Assembly (NCBI GenBank): GCA_020161935.1
Contig: JAIUNI010000014.1
Location: forward strand, 1-64,000
From: Chloroflexota bacterium
GTDB taxonomy: Bacteria; Chloroflexota; Anaerolineae; Aggregatilineales; Phototrophicaceae
Length of the DNA: 64,000 nucleotides
Direction of reading: 5' to 3'
This document shows, in pieces, positions 6,587 to 14,804 of this stretch. Made by a program: the position numbers and the translations under genes. Numbering within the stretch: position 1 is the stretch's first letter; each line of letters begins with the position of its first letter. The notes beneath the pieces were generated by a model. The model saw only the letters and a program-made list of their open reading frames with translations. It was not told the DNA's origin and ran no database searches.

Positions 6587-9353
6587 TTTCCGGCGTGTTC
6601 AGGCGGCTGGAACGCAGCACACTGACGAAAAATCCGGTGGGGTTATTCAGGTTACGGCGGCTTTCAAACAGGCGCAGCGCTTGCCTGACCTGCGGTTCGC
6701 TGTAGGTAATGACCAACCGGCGGGCGTTGCTGAGGCTGAGTTGGCGCGTATCCCCGGCGGCCTGCTGGTTGACGCGGGTGTAAATATGCTGCGCGAGGGT
6801 TTCCTGCGCGGCGTTTTTCAGCGGTTTGCGGTAACGGGATTTCGATTTACCCCCGCCCCGATGCTTGCCCGCAGCAGCAGGGGAGGGGAGACCCCCACCC
6901 GCAACCCCCATCAGCATGTTCGCAGGCTCACTCCGCTGATAGCCCGCAGCAGCAGGGGAGGGGACACCCCCACCCCCGCCCTCCCCCGTAGTAACAGGGG
7001 AGGGGAGACCCCCACCCCAACCCTCCCCCGTAGTAACAGGGGAGGGAGCGACACCTCCAGCCCCAACCCCCATCAGCACGTTCGCAGGCTCACTCCGCTG
7101 ATAGCCCGTAGTGACAGGGGAGGGGACACCCCCACCCCAGCCCTCCCCCGTAAACGAGGGAGGGAGCAAAGCAGGGGAGGGAGCGACACCCTCAGCCCGG
7201 CGCTTGCCCGCAGTAACAGGGGAGGGGACACCCCCACCCCCTCCCTCCCCCGTAGTAACAGGGGAGGGGACACCCCCAGCCCCAACCCCCATCAGCACGT
7301 TCGCAGGCTCACTCCGCTGATAGCCCGCAGCAGCAGGGGAGGGAGAGAGCGTGGCTAGGGGCGCGGGGTCATGTGTTCCGGCGAACAAGGGGTGTGATGT
7401 GGACGGTTCCACCGCGCCGTACCAGTAGTAATTCCCCGTGCGCTGCTGGTGGTAGATCAACATGCCTCTGGCGAGCAGATGCCCCGCAATCGTGCGTAGG
7501 GCCGGGTACTTTTTCCCCTGAACGGTCTCGATAAACGCGCCGGATTGGGCTTCATCCAGTGGCAGGCGCTCGATATTCGACCACAAGAGGCGGGTGGTGA
7601 TGTAGGTGGCGCGGCTGTGGATGGGGATCAGGTGGTTATAGGTATCAAGGGTGCGGCGGGACACGCCTACACGCCCCGCCAGCCAACCGCGTGTGTACTC
7701 GGCAGGGCGGCGCTTAATGAGTTCACGGTGGAGCGCCATGCGGGTTAAACGGGCGCTGCGGAGGTCATCGCGGGTGAGAGGGTCGCTGGCGGAGGGTTTC
7801 ACCCGCAGCAGGCGGCACAGGTCACGGTTGGACGGCAGGATATACAGGCGGTTCTTTGGCCCTTTTTTTATTAATCCTGATTTTTTCTCAGTAACAAAAA
7901 AGCATTTTTTTGTTTTCAATCCGCTTTTGATCTTGGCAGCCTCGTTAGAGGCTCTGGGGAGCGGCGAGGGGATTTTGCGTTTAAAAAAGGGCTTGTTATC
8001 CGGCGCGAGGGCGTTGAGGGCGTTATAAACCGAGTCGCGCCCGACGATGCCCTTGAGGGCGGTGATGGCCTGCTCGGCGGTAAAGACCTGACCGGCACGG
8101 AAGCCCGCTTGTAGCAGCCCTTCAAACGTACGGACGACATAAGTCATGTGATGCTGCATGAGCCATTCACGGACGCTGTTGGCAAGCGCGTCTGATTGGC
8201 GGGTGTGTTTGGGTACCCGTGCCGGACGTGAGAAGGCGCTGCGAATGGTGGCGTGGGCTTCACGCTGACGGATTGGAACCCTCACCCCTAACCCCTCCGC
8301 ATTCGCGTCAGGGCGAGGGGAATTTGATTGCGCTTCTTTAACAGGTGTGTGGATGTAGAGGTTGATAAGGGCGCGGCGGGTTTGGGTTTCGTTCCAACCG
8401 TGATCGCGGGCGTGGAGGGCGGTGCGGAACAGCGCGTCATTCCGTCCGCCTTTGGTGAGCCAGTAGGTATACAGCGCGTGGAGATCGGCGCGGGTGCTTT
8501 TGGGGAGACCCCCACCCCGACCCTCCCCCGTAAACGAGGGAGGGAGCAAAGCAGGGGAGGGGGAAGAACCCCCACCCCAACCCTCCCCCGTAAACGAGGG
8601 AGGGAGCAAAGCAGGGGAGGGGAGACCCCCACCCGCAAGCCCCATCAGCACGTTCGCAGGCTCACTCCGCTGATAGCCCGTAGCAACAGGGGAGGGGAGA
8701 CCCCCACCCCGACCCTCCCCCGTAAACGAGGGAGGGAGCAAAGCAGGGGGGGATGAAAGGAAGGTATTGAGGCGCTGGATGTCGTGTTGGGTGAGGGAGC
8801 GCGGCAACCCACCGCGCACGATGGTATAAGGCTGCCCGTTGATGGTGCTGGGCGGGGCGACGACATAGCGACCATTGGCGAGGAGATCGACACCGGCGAC
8901 TTTTTGGCTGGCGATGTGCAGGCCGGAAGGCAGGCGGAAGTACAGGTGGGGCAGGCCGCGTCCGGCGGAGTGGACGGTGCGGGTTTCGAGCAGGTCGGGA
9001 TAGCGGCGGCTGAAATCGGTGAAGGCGGCTGCCGAGTCGAAGTCGAGGACGACGAGCTGGCTGACGGGGCCGGTGACGATGCCCAGCGCCGCGCCGATGC
9101 CGGTATCGGCGAACCACGTTTCGATCTCGGTGAGGGTGGGCGGGTGGTGCTGGTAGCGGCTCCACGAACAGGCGGCAACCTTCGGGCGGGTGGGGTCAAG
9201 GTCGCCGTGGAGGGGAATGACCGCATAGCCGAGGGCTAAATAGGTTTCGGCAGCCGTTTTTAGTGTTTGAAAACCATTAAATTTTGACAAAATGAAGCCA
9301 TTCCTGCCGGAATGACTTGCATTTGCACGCCATTTTAGGTATGATAAATGCAC
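6576..9353 (-). CDS. Prim-Pol (bifunctional DNA primase/polymerase) replication protein carrying in-frame repeat insertions
   Basis: A 925-residue protein. Residues about 30-195 match the Prim-Pol domain: VVLDFDS supplies the acidic metal site, followed by SAGRGLPHLYFR and LLANGRYVVAPPS. Such proteins prime or copy DNA in plasmids, phages and integrated elements. The C-terminal part contains a plausible helix-turn-helix region (about 540-620). The gene is interrupted in frame by low-complexity blocks at about residues 199-282, 343-357 and 664-833. These are translations of repeats also seen in non-coding DNA (SFTGEGRGGG, YQRSEPANVLMG). The GTG start at 9353 has AGGAA upstream; a later TTG is possible. 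An integrase lies 3.4 kb away, which supports a mobile-element origin. Function is well supported for the N-terminus only. Confidence 0.75.
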   Translation of the reverse strand: MHLSYLKWRANASHSGRNGFILSKFNGFQTLKTAAETYLALGYAVIPLHGDLDPTRPKVAACSWSRYQHHPPTLTEIETWFADTGIGAALGIVTGPVSQLVVLDFDSAAAFTDFSRRYPDLLETRTVHSAGRGLPHLYFRLPSGLHIASQKVAGVDLLANGRYVVAPPSTINGQPYTIVRGGLPRSLTQHDIQRLNTFLSSPPALLPPSFTGEGRGGGLPSPVATGYQRSEPANVLMGLAGGGLPSPALLPPSFTGEGWGGGSSPSPALLPPSFTGEGRGGGLPKSTRADLHALYTYWLTKGGRNDALFRTALHARDHGWNETQTRRALINLYIHTPVKEAQSNSPRPDANAEGLGVRVPIRQREAHATIRSAFSRPARVPKHTRQSDALANSVREWLMQHHMTYVVRTFEGLLQAGFRAGQVFTAEQAITALKGIVGRDSVYNALNALAPDNKPFFKRKIPSPLPRASNEAAKIKSGLKTKKCFFVTEKKSGLIKKGPKNRLYILPSNRDLCRLLRVKPSASDPLTRDDLRSARLTRMALHRELIKRRPAEYTRGWLAGRVGVSRRTLDTYNHLIPIHSRATYITTRLLWSNIERLPLDEAQSGAFIETVQGKKYPALRTIAGHLLARGMLIYHQQRTGNYYWYGAVEPSTSHPLFAGTHDPAPLATLSPSPAAAGYQRSEPANVLMGVGAGGVPSPVTTGEGGGGGVPSPVTAGKRRAEGVAPSPALLPPSFTGEGWGGGVPSPVTTGYQRSEPANVLMGVGAGGVAPSPVTTGEGWGGGLPSPVTTGEGGGGGVPSPAAAGYQRSEPANMLMGVAGGGLPSPAAAGKHRGGGKSKSRYRKPLKNAAQETLAQHIYTRVNQQAAGDTRQLSLSNARRLVITYSEPQVRQALRLFESRRNLNNPTGFFVSVLRSSRLNTPEIKT
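6852..7365. repeat. GC-rich palindromic repeat block inside the Prim-Pol gene (large)
   Basis: About 510 bp of alternating modules. CCCTCCCCCGTAGTAACAGG-type palindromes alternate with hairpins having stem ATCAGC/GCTGAT around a constant 19-base loop. All units keep the minus-strand frame open. The same modules occur in intergenic DNA and in the MITE-like elements at 14576 and 30488. Confidence 0.85.
8281..8757. repeat. GC-rich palindromic repeat blocks inside the Prim-Pol gene (small)
   Basis: Between 8505 and 8757 there are three near-identical 60-bp-scale units (CCCTCCCCCGTAAACGAGGG with GGGAGCAAAGCAGGGGAGGG) and one ATCAGC/GCTGAT hairpin. A separate short copy at 8281-8323 has the CCCTCACCCC...GGGCGAGGGG core of the MITE-like elements. 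All are read through in frame. Confidence 0.8.
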
Positions 9354-9423
9354 ATTGGTTTCCTATATGGAAACACAAAGATGCTGGGCGTGCCATTTGT
9401 TAAGCCGCCCCGGCGGTTTAATG

Positions 9424-9463
9424 AATGCCTTCTTCACCAGTTGCTAAATGAAGAGAAGGCATT
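9424..9463 (+). terminator. Hairpin with T-rich tail, terminator-like
   Basis: Arms AATGCCTTCT and AGAAGGCATT are perfectly complementary around 20 bases and are followed by TTCCTTTTAT. No convincing gene precedes it on this strand, so it may end a short non-coding transcript. A 135-codon open frame spanning 9348-9755 crosses it and was not accepted as a gene. Confidence 0.4.
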
Positions 9464-9670
9464 TTCCTTTTATAGGGTAAGTGGTGGCGTTCAAATTACG
9501 CCGCTGCCCGAAAACCTCGCTGTTTGGCTCGTTAAGAACCCATTTTTTAAGACCAATTTAGAAAATCAGCAAAAGTCGCCAAAAACCCTGCTGATGCCCA
9601 AATTCTCCCTCAAAATGACGGCGGGCGGGTGTTTTCCCTTATTAATCCATAAGCACTCCGTAAAGAATTC

Positions 9671-9713
9671 AATAAAAAAGGTGTCATTCCACCGTTTCGA
9701 GAATGACACCTTT
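9671..9713 (-). terminator. Strong minus-strand terminator
   Basis: A perfect 13-bp stem (9677-9689 with 9701-9713, AAAGGTGTCATTC and its complement) has an 11-base loop. On the minus strand it is followed by CTTTTTTATTG. It lies 90 bases downstream of the small minus-strand gene ending at 9802. The same DNA holds the -35 box of a plus-strand promoter. Confidence 0.7.
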
Positions 9714-9731
9714 AGTAAGCTGTGCTATACT
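9703..9731 (+). promoter_or_regulatory. Sigma-70-type promoter for the small gene at 9755
   Basis: ATGACA (9703-9708) and TATACT (9726-9731) are separated by 17 bases. The -35 box lies in the right arm of the minus-strand terminator hairpin, so the two functions share sequence. Confidence 0.55.
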
Positions 9732-9754
9732 ATTGGTGATCTTCAGGAGCGGTG

Positions 9755-9865
9755 ATGGCTCTTGTTGATCCGATCTTCATCGCCGTGGTGGGCGGTGAAG
9801 GTCATTCGCTGAACTTGGTGATTACAAGTTCGGCATTCCAATTGATAACCCCTTGGCGGGGGTAA
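9755..9865 (+). CDS. Possible small protein, 36 residues
   Basis: An ATG with AGGAGC seven bases upstream opens a 36-codon frame (MALVDPIFIAVVGGEGHSLN at the start). A sigma-70-like promoter stands upstream and a terminator five bases downstream of the stop, making a compact transcript of about 160 nt. The N-terminal half is hydrophobic. I do not recognise the sequence. It overlaps an antisense small frame (9802-10002), and both cannot easily be conserved proteins; a non-coding RNA is the alternative. Confidence 0.35.
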   Translation: MALVDPIFIAVVGGEGHSLNLVITSSAFQLITPWRG

Positions 9866-10002
9866 CGGCAGAAAGGCGGGCGTAAGCTCGCTTTTCTGTT
9901 TCTCAACTGGAACGAAATGTTAATTTGTGTAAGTATATACGCCTCTTTAGACTCGCGCAACTCGTAAATGGGTGTTTGATGGGCTGAATCGGCTGTAATC
10001 AT
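9802..10002 (-). CDS. Possible small or remnant protein, 66 residues
   Basis: The ATG at 10002 is preceded by AAAGAGGGA. The first half (MITADSAHQTPIYELRESKE) reads like an ordinary protein start, while the second half crosses the hairpin at 9870-9897 and reads as low-quality sequence. It is followed by the strong minus-strand terminator at 9671-9713. It may be the surviving 5' end of a decayed gene. No family recognised. Confidence 0.3.
   Translation of the reverse strand: MITADSAHQTPIYELRESKEAYILTQINISFQLRNRKASLRPPFCRYPRQGVINWNAELVITKFSE
9870..9903 (+). terminator. Rho-independent terminator after the 36-codon frame
   Basis: Arms AGAAAGGCGGGC and GCTCGCTTTTCT pair with two G:U pairs around GTAA, followed by GTTTCTC. 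It starts five bases after the TAA at 9863. Confidence 0.6.
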
Positions 10003-10694
10003 GAGCAAAAATCCCTCTTTTATCCGTGTCATTGATTTTAACAAGATGAGTCATTCCTACGCTTATAGTCGGTAGTCGGCAGTCGGTAGTCGTCAGTCAA
10101 CAGCTATCAGTCGCCAGTCGCCAGCTCAAGGCACAATCAGCGTAATATGCGTAAAAAGCGGCAAATGCGGCGCGAAGAGTCATCAGTCGATAGTTATCAG
10201 TTATCAGTCGTCAGCTATCAGTCGTCAGTCAACAGCTCAAGGCAAAATGCGAGTCGCCCAGAGAACGCCAAGGTTTATGGCGTTTTTTATTTGCAGCGGC
10301 GGATGGCTGGTTCGCTGCTGCAATGGTTGCTGCAAAAGTCGGTATTTTCATAGGTGATAAACGCCATAAACGTTGAAAATATTGAAAATGTTGCAGTTGC
10401 AAATCAGCTTTTGGCAGTGAGTGATGAGTTTTTAGCTCCAACCTATGCTGTTGCTGTTGTTGATGCTGTTGAGAATCTCCCGTTTTTGTCGCAAATGTCG
10501 TCAGTGTCGTCAGTGTCGGTATTGTCAGTTAAAAGATTATGCGCTGGCGCATGTACCTCCCCCATATCAATCCTATAAACAGCATAGCACAAATGTTTGC
10601 GTTTGTGGGGAACAAATGGTCTCTTTTTGGCGACCAATTCACCAACCTTTTTGAGGGAAACAGATTGTTAAGACGGTTGGGGAATGGTTAGAAA
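10003..10694. repeat. Gene-free region with CAGTCG/TATCAG short-word repeats
   Basis: Positions about 10065-10240 are built from irregular repeats of AGTCGGTAGTC, AGTCGTCAGTC and AGCTATCAGTC words. Positions 10495-10530 contain a few TCAGTGTCG copies. The rest shows no frame with credible start or composition. Confidence 0.6.
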
Positions 10695-10724
10695 TTGGTT
10701 TGGGGGTGTTTTTGGGGGGGTGTG

Positions 10725-10985
10725 GGGAGGCGATACAGCGTGTCCGAGTTGCCCACCACAAGCGAATTCTGTGAGGTGGGTGGGGCGGACAGCCTGTCTG
10801 CTATCCCTACGCAGGTGTGGGGAGTGGGTGTAGGGAGGCGGACGAGATGTATCTCGTCCCTACGAACGGCGGGGGGAGTGGGGAGGGTGAGGGGAGGCGA
10901 TACAGCGCGTCCGAGTTGCCCACCACAAGCGAATTTATGGGGTTGGAGGCGCGGACAGCCTGTCTGCTGTCCCTACGCACGGCGG
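10725..10985 (+). repeat. Cluster of same-direction CCCTAC hairpins
   Basis: A unit with GTCCGAGTTGCCCACC and a GGACAGC-stem hairpin ending CCCTACGC appears twice, at about 10740-10815 and 10900-10980. A GGACGAG-stem hairpin lies between them. The G-rich spacers are near-identical. No gene is seen between 10003 and 11069. Confidence 0.7.
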
Positions 10986-11069
10986 GGGAGTGGATGTGGT
11001 TCATGGAACAATAAGATTGGAAAGTGGGGGTATCAGGAGTTATTTAGCCAATGAGAAGAGAACTTTTAT

Positions 11070-12221
11070 CTATTTTTTCAACAAGTTAATTAGTGTGCCT
11101 TGTTCAGACAACGTCAAAACTACAAAGTTCTGCTCAATCAAGCTGGTCCATAAATAATGCCACGCAGTGCCTATATAATTCTGACCATGCTCGTGAGTTG
11201 ATATTGAGATATTACGGCTACGCAGAATCAAATCTTCCATCCATTGATAAATGCTTTGTACACTGCTATCACGTTGGTCTTTACTCAATTCCCAGTAAAA
11301 GTGCTGTGTGAAGCCATGATAATCTGCTGTGTTAGGATCAGCACTAGACCATCGTATCGGTTCTTGAGTGACAAGATGAGTAAGCGTGCAATGACCGTAG
11401 CGGATGTCGTAATTCCAATTTTCATTCCATGTGCCTGTTTGTATTTTGGGGCCTTGCTTTAAGGGCATCTGTAAATGCTGATAGAGTGCTTTTAATCGGT
11501 ATGCTACTTCGGGCAAAAGGTATGGATCTTCTGCCACCTCAACGACAAAATCAGGCCGAAGTTCAATCGTTGCCTCAATAGCGAGCTTCTGTCTTTCGCG
11601 ATAATCCGTAATAGCGGTAAGGGCTGCTGAAACTACCTCTTGAGGAATATCTGTGTCTAACTTTGGGTGTATATGCGGTTTCTTGACGATAATGCAGTTA
11701 TAAGTGGACTGGCTGAGCTTAAGCACACCGGTTTCTGTGAGGCGGTAAATAGCTTTTTTGACCGTATTAATGTCTGTTTGTTGGCTTTCAAGCCAGTCCT
11801 TACAGGCTTTAGTGTAGGGATCTTCCAGTTCGTTTTTTAATCGCCACACTAAATGATTGATGAACCAGTCGATATTGAACTCTTCCGTATTCGGTCCGTC
11901 CCATTCAAGTGGTTCTCCACTGCGCAAATTGACTAATTTACAACCAGAGCCGTGTACGCCGTGCTTCCAATCGCCTTTCCAAACGAGTTCTTCAGGAGTT
12001 TTTTCCGCATCCGATGTTTTCGATCTTTCCTCCCATATTTTGCGCCTTCTTTCTCTAAAAGCGTTGAAATATGGTGCAATATCAAGCTCACCCACCTCGC
12101 TTAGAAACCGCGTATTGAGATCAAGCATGGCAAGCACAACCAATTGCTGACGAAGAACGTAATACGCGGCTAAGTTCCGCACTATTTCCAGAAACTCCGC
12201 AGAAAAACCGCCTGAGGTCAT
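11070..12221 (-). CDS. Unknown protein with an internal domain duplication
   Basis: A 383-residue protein, visibly more AT-rich than its neighbours. Two copies of one domain can be aligned by eye. The first is at about residues 100-165: GDWKHGVHGSGCKLVNLRSG, then W-D-GPN and a long helix. The second is at about 270-340: GTWNENWNYDIRYGHCTLTH, then RWSSADPN and a helix. Between them lie helical segments. The HGxGC and following Trp/Asp pattern is reminiscent of DUF6896-type domains, but I am not sure. No signal peptide or membrane segment is visible. It stands alone between repeat clusters, and its composition suggests horizontal acquisition. Function unknown. Confidence 0.65.
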   Translation of the reverse strand: MTSGGFSAEFLEIVRNLAAYYVLRQQLVVLAMLDLNTRFLSEVGELDIAPYFNAFRERRRKIWEERSKTSDAEKTPEELVWKGDWKHGVHGSGCKLVNLRSGEPLEWDGPNTEEFNIDWFINHLVWRLKNELEDPYTKACKDWLESQQTDINTVKKAIYRLTETGVLKLSQSTYNCIIVKKPHIHPKLDTDIPQEVVSAALTAITDYRERQKLAIEATIELRPDFVVEVAEDPYLLPEVAYRLKALYQHLQMPLKQGPKIQTGTWNENWNYDIRYGHCTLTHLVTQEPIRWSSADPNTADYHGFTQHFYWELSKDQRDSSVQSIYQWMEDLILRSRNISISTHEHGQNYIGTAWHYLWTSLIEQNFVVLTLSEQGTLINLLKK

Positions 12222-12785
12222 ACCTATTCGCTTTCTACTAAATCTAAACTTATCTAGGTTTTGGAGCGATTGAGGCTATATGGGTTCATGATGCAAAGGT
12301 GATTTATCGGTTGGTTAGGTAATTGGTAGAGACGGTTGAGAAAATGAAATTTCACAAATAAATATATCAACAGCATTCTCTATTGTAAGGGTGGTGGATC
12401 ACATTCTCAAAAAGTGCAAGAAAAACGTTCGTTATTTACGCCCGACTATTGCATAACAAACGGTTGAGTATTCTTGCAACACTACGTTGAAGATCGGCGT
12501 GTCAGCCCGTTTTGTCTCAGGCGACACCGGACGCGCTGTCTCGCGTCCCTACGCACGGCGGGGGAGTGGGTGTGTGGCGGGGCGGACGAGATGTATCTCG
12601 TCCCTACGGACGGCGGTGGAGTGGGGAGGGGGTGGCGGTAGCAAGAACCCCCTCCGTCGCTGACGCGACACCTCCCCCGCCCTAAAGGATTTCCTGCGGT
12701 CATAAACGAGGGAGGAAAAATGCAGAAGAGGGTCACAGACATTCCCCTACAATATACGGTTTAGAAATGTTAGAGCGGGTTAGAT
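12222..12785. repeat. Gene-free region with hairpins and a GC-rich palindrome
   Basis: Two same-direction hairpins occur: a GGACGCG stem at 12529-12552 and a GGACGAG stem at 12584-12607. A GC-rich block at about 12645-12715 carries the CCCTAAAGGATTTCCT module also found at 14155 and 37612. The first 250 bases (12222-12475) are AT-rich and hold nothing I recognise. Confidence 0.65.
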
Positions 12786-13745
12786 TCAATACCCCAATTT
12801 GGCGCGGGATTTGATGACCTTTGTTTCGTGGGGTTTGGCGTAGCGCAGGGTGGTGCTTTCGTTGGTGTGGCGGGCGATGGCTTTCACGTCGCCGATGTAC
12901 GTGCCGGACTCCAGCAGGTCGCTGATGAGGGTGCGGCGGGCATCGTGCGGGGCGAAATCGGCGGCAAACTGGCGGTAGAGGCCGTCGTCGCTGATGGGCT
13001 GATCCTGCCCGATGTGGTTGCCTTTGTAGATGCGCGGGAACACGTAGACACGGTCGGGGGTGTGGGCGCGCCACGCTTGCAAATGCCGCGCGAGGCTGCC
13101 GAGGAACGGCACGTAATCCACCGCATCGCGCTTGCGGCTTTTGCCACCGACGACCTGAATATGCTCCTGCTCGAAATCAATATCCGCCCACTTCAGTTTG
13201 ACGGCCTCGAAGCGGCGTAACCCCGCGTAAAACAGCACCGCCAGCAGGGCACGATTGCGGAGACCGCGCAGGTGCGGCTTGCCATCGAGGCTGACGGGAT
13301 AGGCGGCGATCAACTCGTGAACGCGGCTGCCATCCAACCGCTTGCCGGGGCGCTTCTTGCCCTTAGGGTTGGGTTCAGCGGGGGCATCATCCACCGACAG
13401 GCGCATCATTTTAAGCTGGGCGTAGTAGGTTTCGAGGCGCGTATTGGTGGTGTCGGCGCTGTAGAGGGTTTGCACGAGGCGGCGTAAGTGCGTCAGCCGT
13501 GCCTGTTTGGTGGCGCGGGAAAGTGGGCGCTCGTTTAAGTAACGCATGACGTTCGGCGCGGAGATGGCACCGGGGTCAATGCTGTTGGCGGCGCACCACA
13601 CGCGCCAGTCGGCATAGGTGTGCTCGTACTGGCGGCGGCTGCCGTTGGACATCCCGGCGAGCATCACTTCCAGCATGGCGGCGTAGTCGGCAGCCGTGGC
13701 GCGGGTGAGGGCGGTGGTGGGTTTAGGGTCAGGCAGGTTGTTCAT
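12786..13745 (-). CDS. Tyrosine recombinase / phage-type integrase
   Basis: A 319-residue XerC/D-like recombinase that cuts and rejoins DNA through a phosphotyrosine intermediate. The N-terminal core-binding (SAM-like) domain spans about residues 20-115. In the catalytic domain I can place Arg177 (AGLRRFEAVKL), Lys202 (GGKSRKR), His267 and Arg270 (PHDARRT), His293 (IARHTNES) and Tyr302, so the active-site set is complete. It overlaps the end of the upstream small gene at 13729-14010 by 17 bases, which implies co-translation. Together with the Prim-Pol gene it suggests an integrated element, but I found no attachment-site duplication. Confidence 0.9.
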   Translation of the reverse strand: MNNLPDPKPTTALTRATAADYAAMLEVMLAGMSNGSRRQYEHTYADWRVWCAANSIDPGAISAPNVMRYLNERPLSRATKQARLTHLRRLVQTLYSADTTNTRLETYYAQLKMMRLSVDDAPAEPNPKGKKRPGKRLDGSRVHELIAAYPVSLDGKPHLRGLRNRALLAVLFYAGLRRFEAVKLKWADIDFEQEHIQVVGGKSRKRDAVDYVPFLGSLARHLQAWRAHTPDRVYVFPRIYKGNHIGQDQPISDDGLYRQFAADFAPHDARRTLISDLLESGTYIGDVKAIARHTNESTTLRYAKPHETKVIKSRAKLGY

Positions 13746-14010
13746 CGTAGGTATATTTTACCGCATTTTCGAGCGCCGTTTTCACAGCAGCCAGATCAGC
13801 GGTTTTGGCGGACTTGAGGAGTTTGGTGGTTTTCACGATTTCGCCCAAGTGGTCGCCGTAGCGGTCGAAATCCACGACTTCGAGGGTCGCGCCGTAAGTC
13901 GGGTTGATGTGGATGATGCAGATGAGGCGGTTATCCTCGTCGCGCACCCACAGGTTGGCGATGTCGGCGGCTGGAGCGGCGGTTTGCAGTTGGTAGGCGA
14001 GCGTACTCAT
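13729..14010 (-). CDS. Small hypothetical protein co-transcribed with the integrase
   Basis: A 93-residue protein starting MSTLAYQLQTAAPAADIANL. The ATG at 14010 was chosen because AAGGT lies just upstream. It has a beta-rich centre (LWVRDEDNRLICIIHINP) followed by a basic helical end. Its 3' end overlaps the integrase start by 17 bases. It may be an accessory DNA-binding or excision factor, but no motif proves this. Not recognised. Confidence 0.6.
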   Translation of the reverse strand: MSTLAYQLQTAAPAADIANLWVRDEDNRLICIIHINPTYGATLEVVDFDRYGDHLGEIVKTTKLLKSAKTADLAAVKTALENAVKYTYDEQPA

Positions 14011-14094
14011 GGTTGACCTTCTATGTTGACACAAATTATGCGCCTATTGTGGCGAATTTTGGGGCATTTTGCGATAGAAAAGTTTCATCTTATC

Positions 14095-14200
14095 CCCCTC
14101 ATCCCAACCCTTCGTTGGCTGCCTTGCGGCCAGCTCAGTACGCCAACAGCCCCGCCCTAAAGGATTTCCTTCGGTCACAAGCAAGGGAGAAGGGCTTTAA
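14095..14200. repeat. GC-rich module with a stem-swapped hairpin
   Basis: CCCCCTCATCCCAACCC is followed by stem GTTGGC/GCCAAC around a 22-base loop (14114-14147) and the CCCTAAAGGATTTCCT module. It has the layout of the MITE cores, but no terminal repeats are visible. Confidence 0.5.
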
Positions 14201-14381
14201 AATGCGCGTTAAGCCTATTTTGGAGACGAATAAATGCAAAACATATACTAGGAAAGGCTGACAAAAGCGCTAGGTCTGATGGTCAAACAGAAATGCGCCC
14301 GATGGGTCATCCGATTGTTGACAGGGCGGCATATAGTATTGGTGTGTGAAATGCACATCCATTACCTAAAAGGTGTTGACC

Positions 14382-14576
14382 ATGTTAAATGATCCACTGA
14401 AACTTTCACGAGAAGGTTTGAGCGCACTCACCGACGAAGAATTTGCCGACCAGCGTAAGAAGGCGCTTGAGGCTTGGAACAACAAGAAGCGCAGCGGCGC
14501 GGATGCTGGTCACGAGGAAATGTTGTATAAGGCATTTGAGACCGAACGCCGCCGACGGACGATACGCCGTATATAG
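14382..14576 (+). CDS. Small hypothetical charged protein with an insertion-made stop codon
   Basis: A 64-residue protein rich in Lys, Arg and Glu, predicted helical (starts MLNDPLKLSREGLSALTDEE). The ATG at 14382 has AAGGTG upstream. The stop TAG uses the first base of the MITE-like element that begins at 14576. The duplicated target on the other side reads CGT CTA TAA, so the original gene probably ended one base differently with TAA. The protein is therefore intact despite the insertion. Function not recognised. Confidence 0.6.
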   Translation: MLNDPLKLSREGLSALTDEEFADQRKKALEAWNNKKRSGADAGHEEMLYKAFETERRRRTIRRI

Positions 14577-14719
14577 GTAGGACTGCACTAAATGGCGGAG
14601 CGTTCATTCGACCCCACCCCTCCCCGTAGTAACAGGGAGGGGCTTTAAAGACTTTTATGGCTCACCATACATAGGGGGTTGCCATAAAATGAGTATCCAC
14701 CGTTTAGTGTGGCGCTACC
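14576..14719. mobile_element. MITE-like element A, 144 bp
   Basis: The left end GGTAGGACTGCACTAAATGG and the right end (inverse complement of GGTAGCGCCACACTAAACGG) form imperfect inverted repeats. The flanking 8-mers CGTATATA (14568-14575) and CGTCTATA (14720-14727) match at seven of eight positions, as expected for an aged target duplication. The core contains a CCTCCCCGTAGTAACAGGG palindrome. There is no coding capacity. Confidence 0.8.
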
Positions 14720-14804
14720 CGTCTATAAATGAAGCACGAACAGTAAAACGGGTGATCGAAAGGTCGCCCGTTTTGTTAAAGGGCTTCATAGAGGAGCGAT
14801 TGTG

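Noticed and set aside
6681..7358. A 225-codon plus-strand frame
   Set aside because: It is antisense to the Prim-Pol gene and consists mostly of repeat peptides.
9348..9755. A 135-codon plus-strand frame
   Set aside because: It crosses two terminator-type hairpins, has no ribosome site and odd composition; treated as non-coding.
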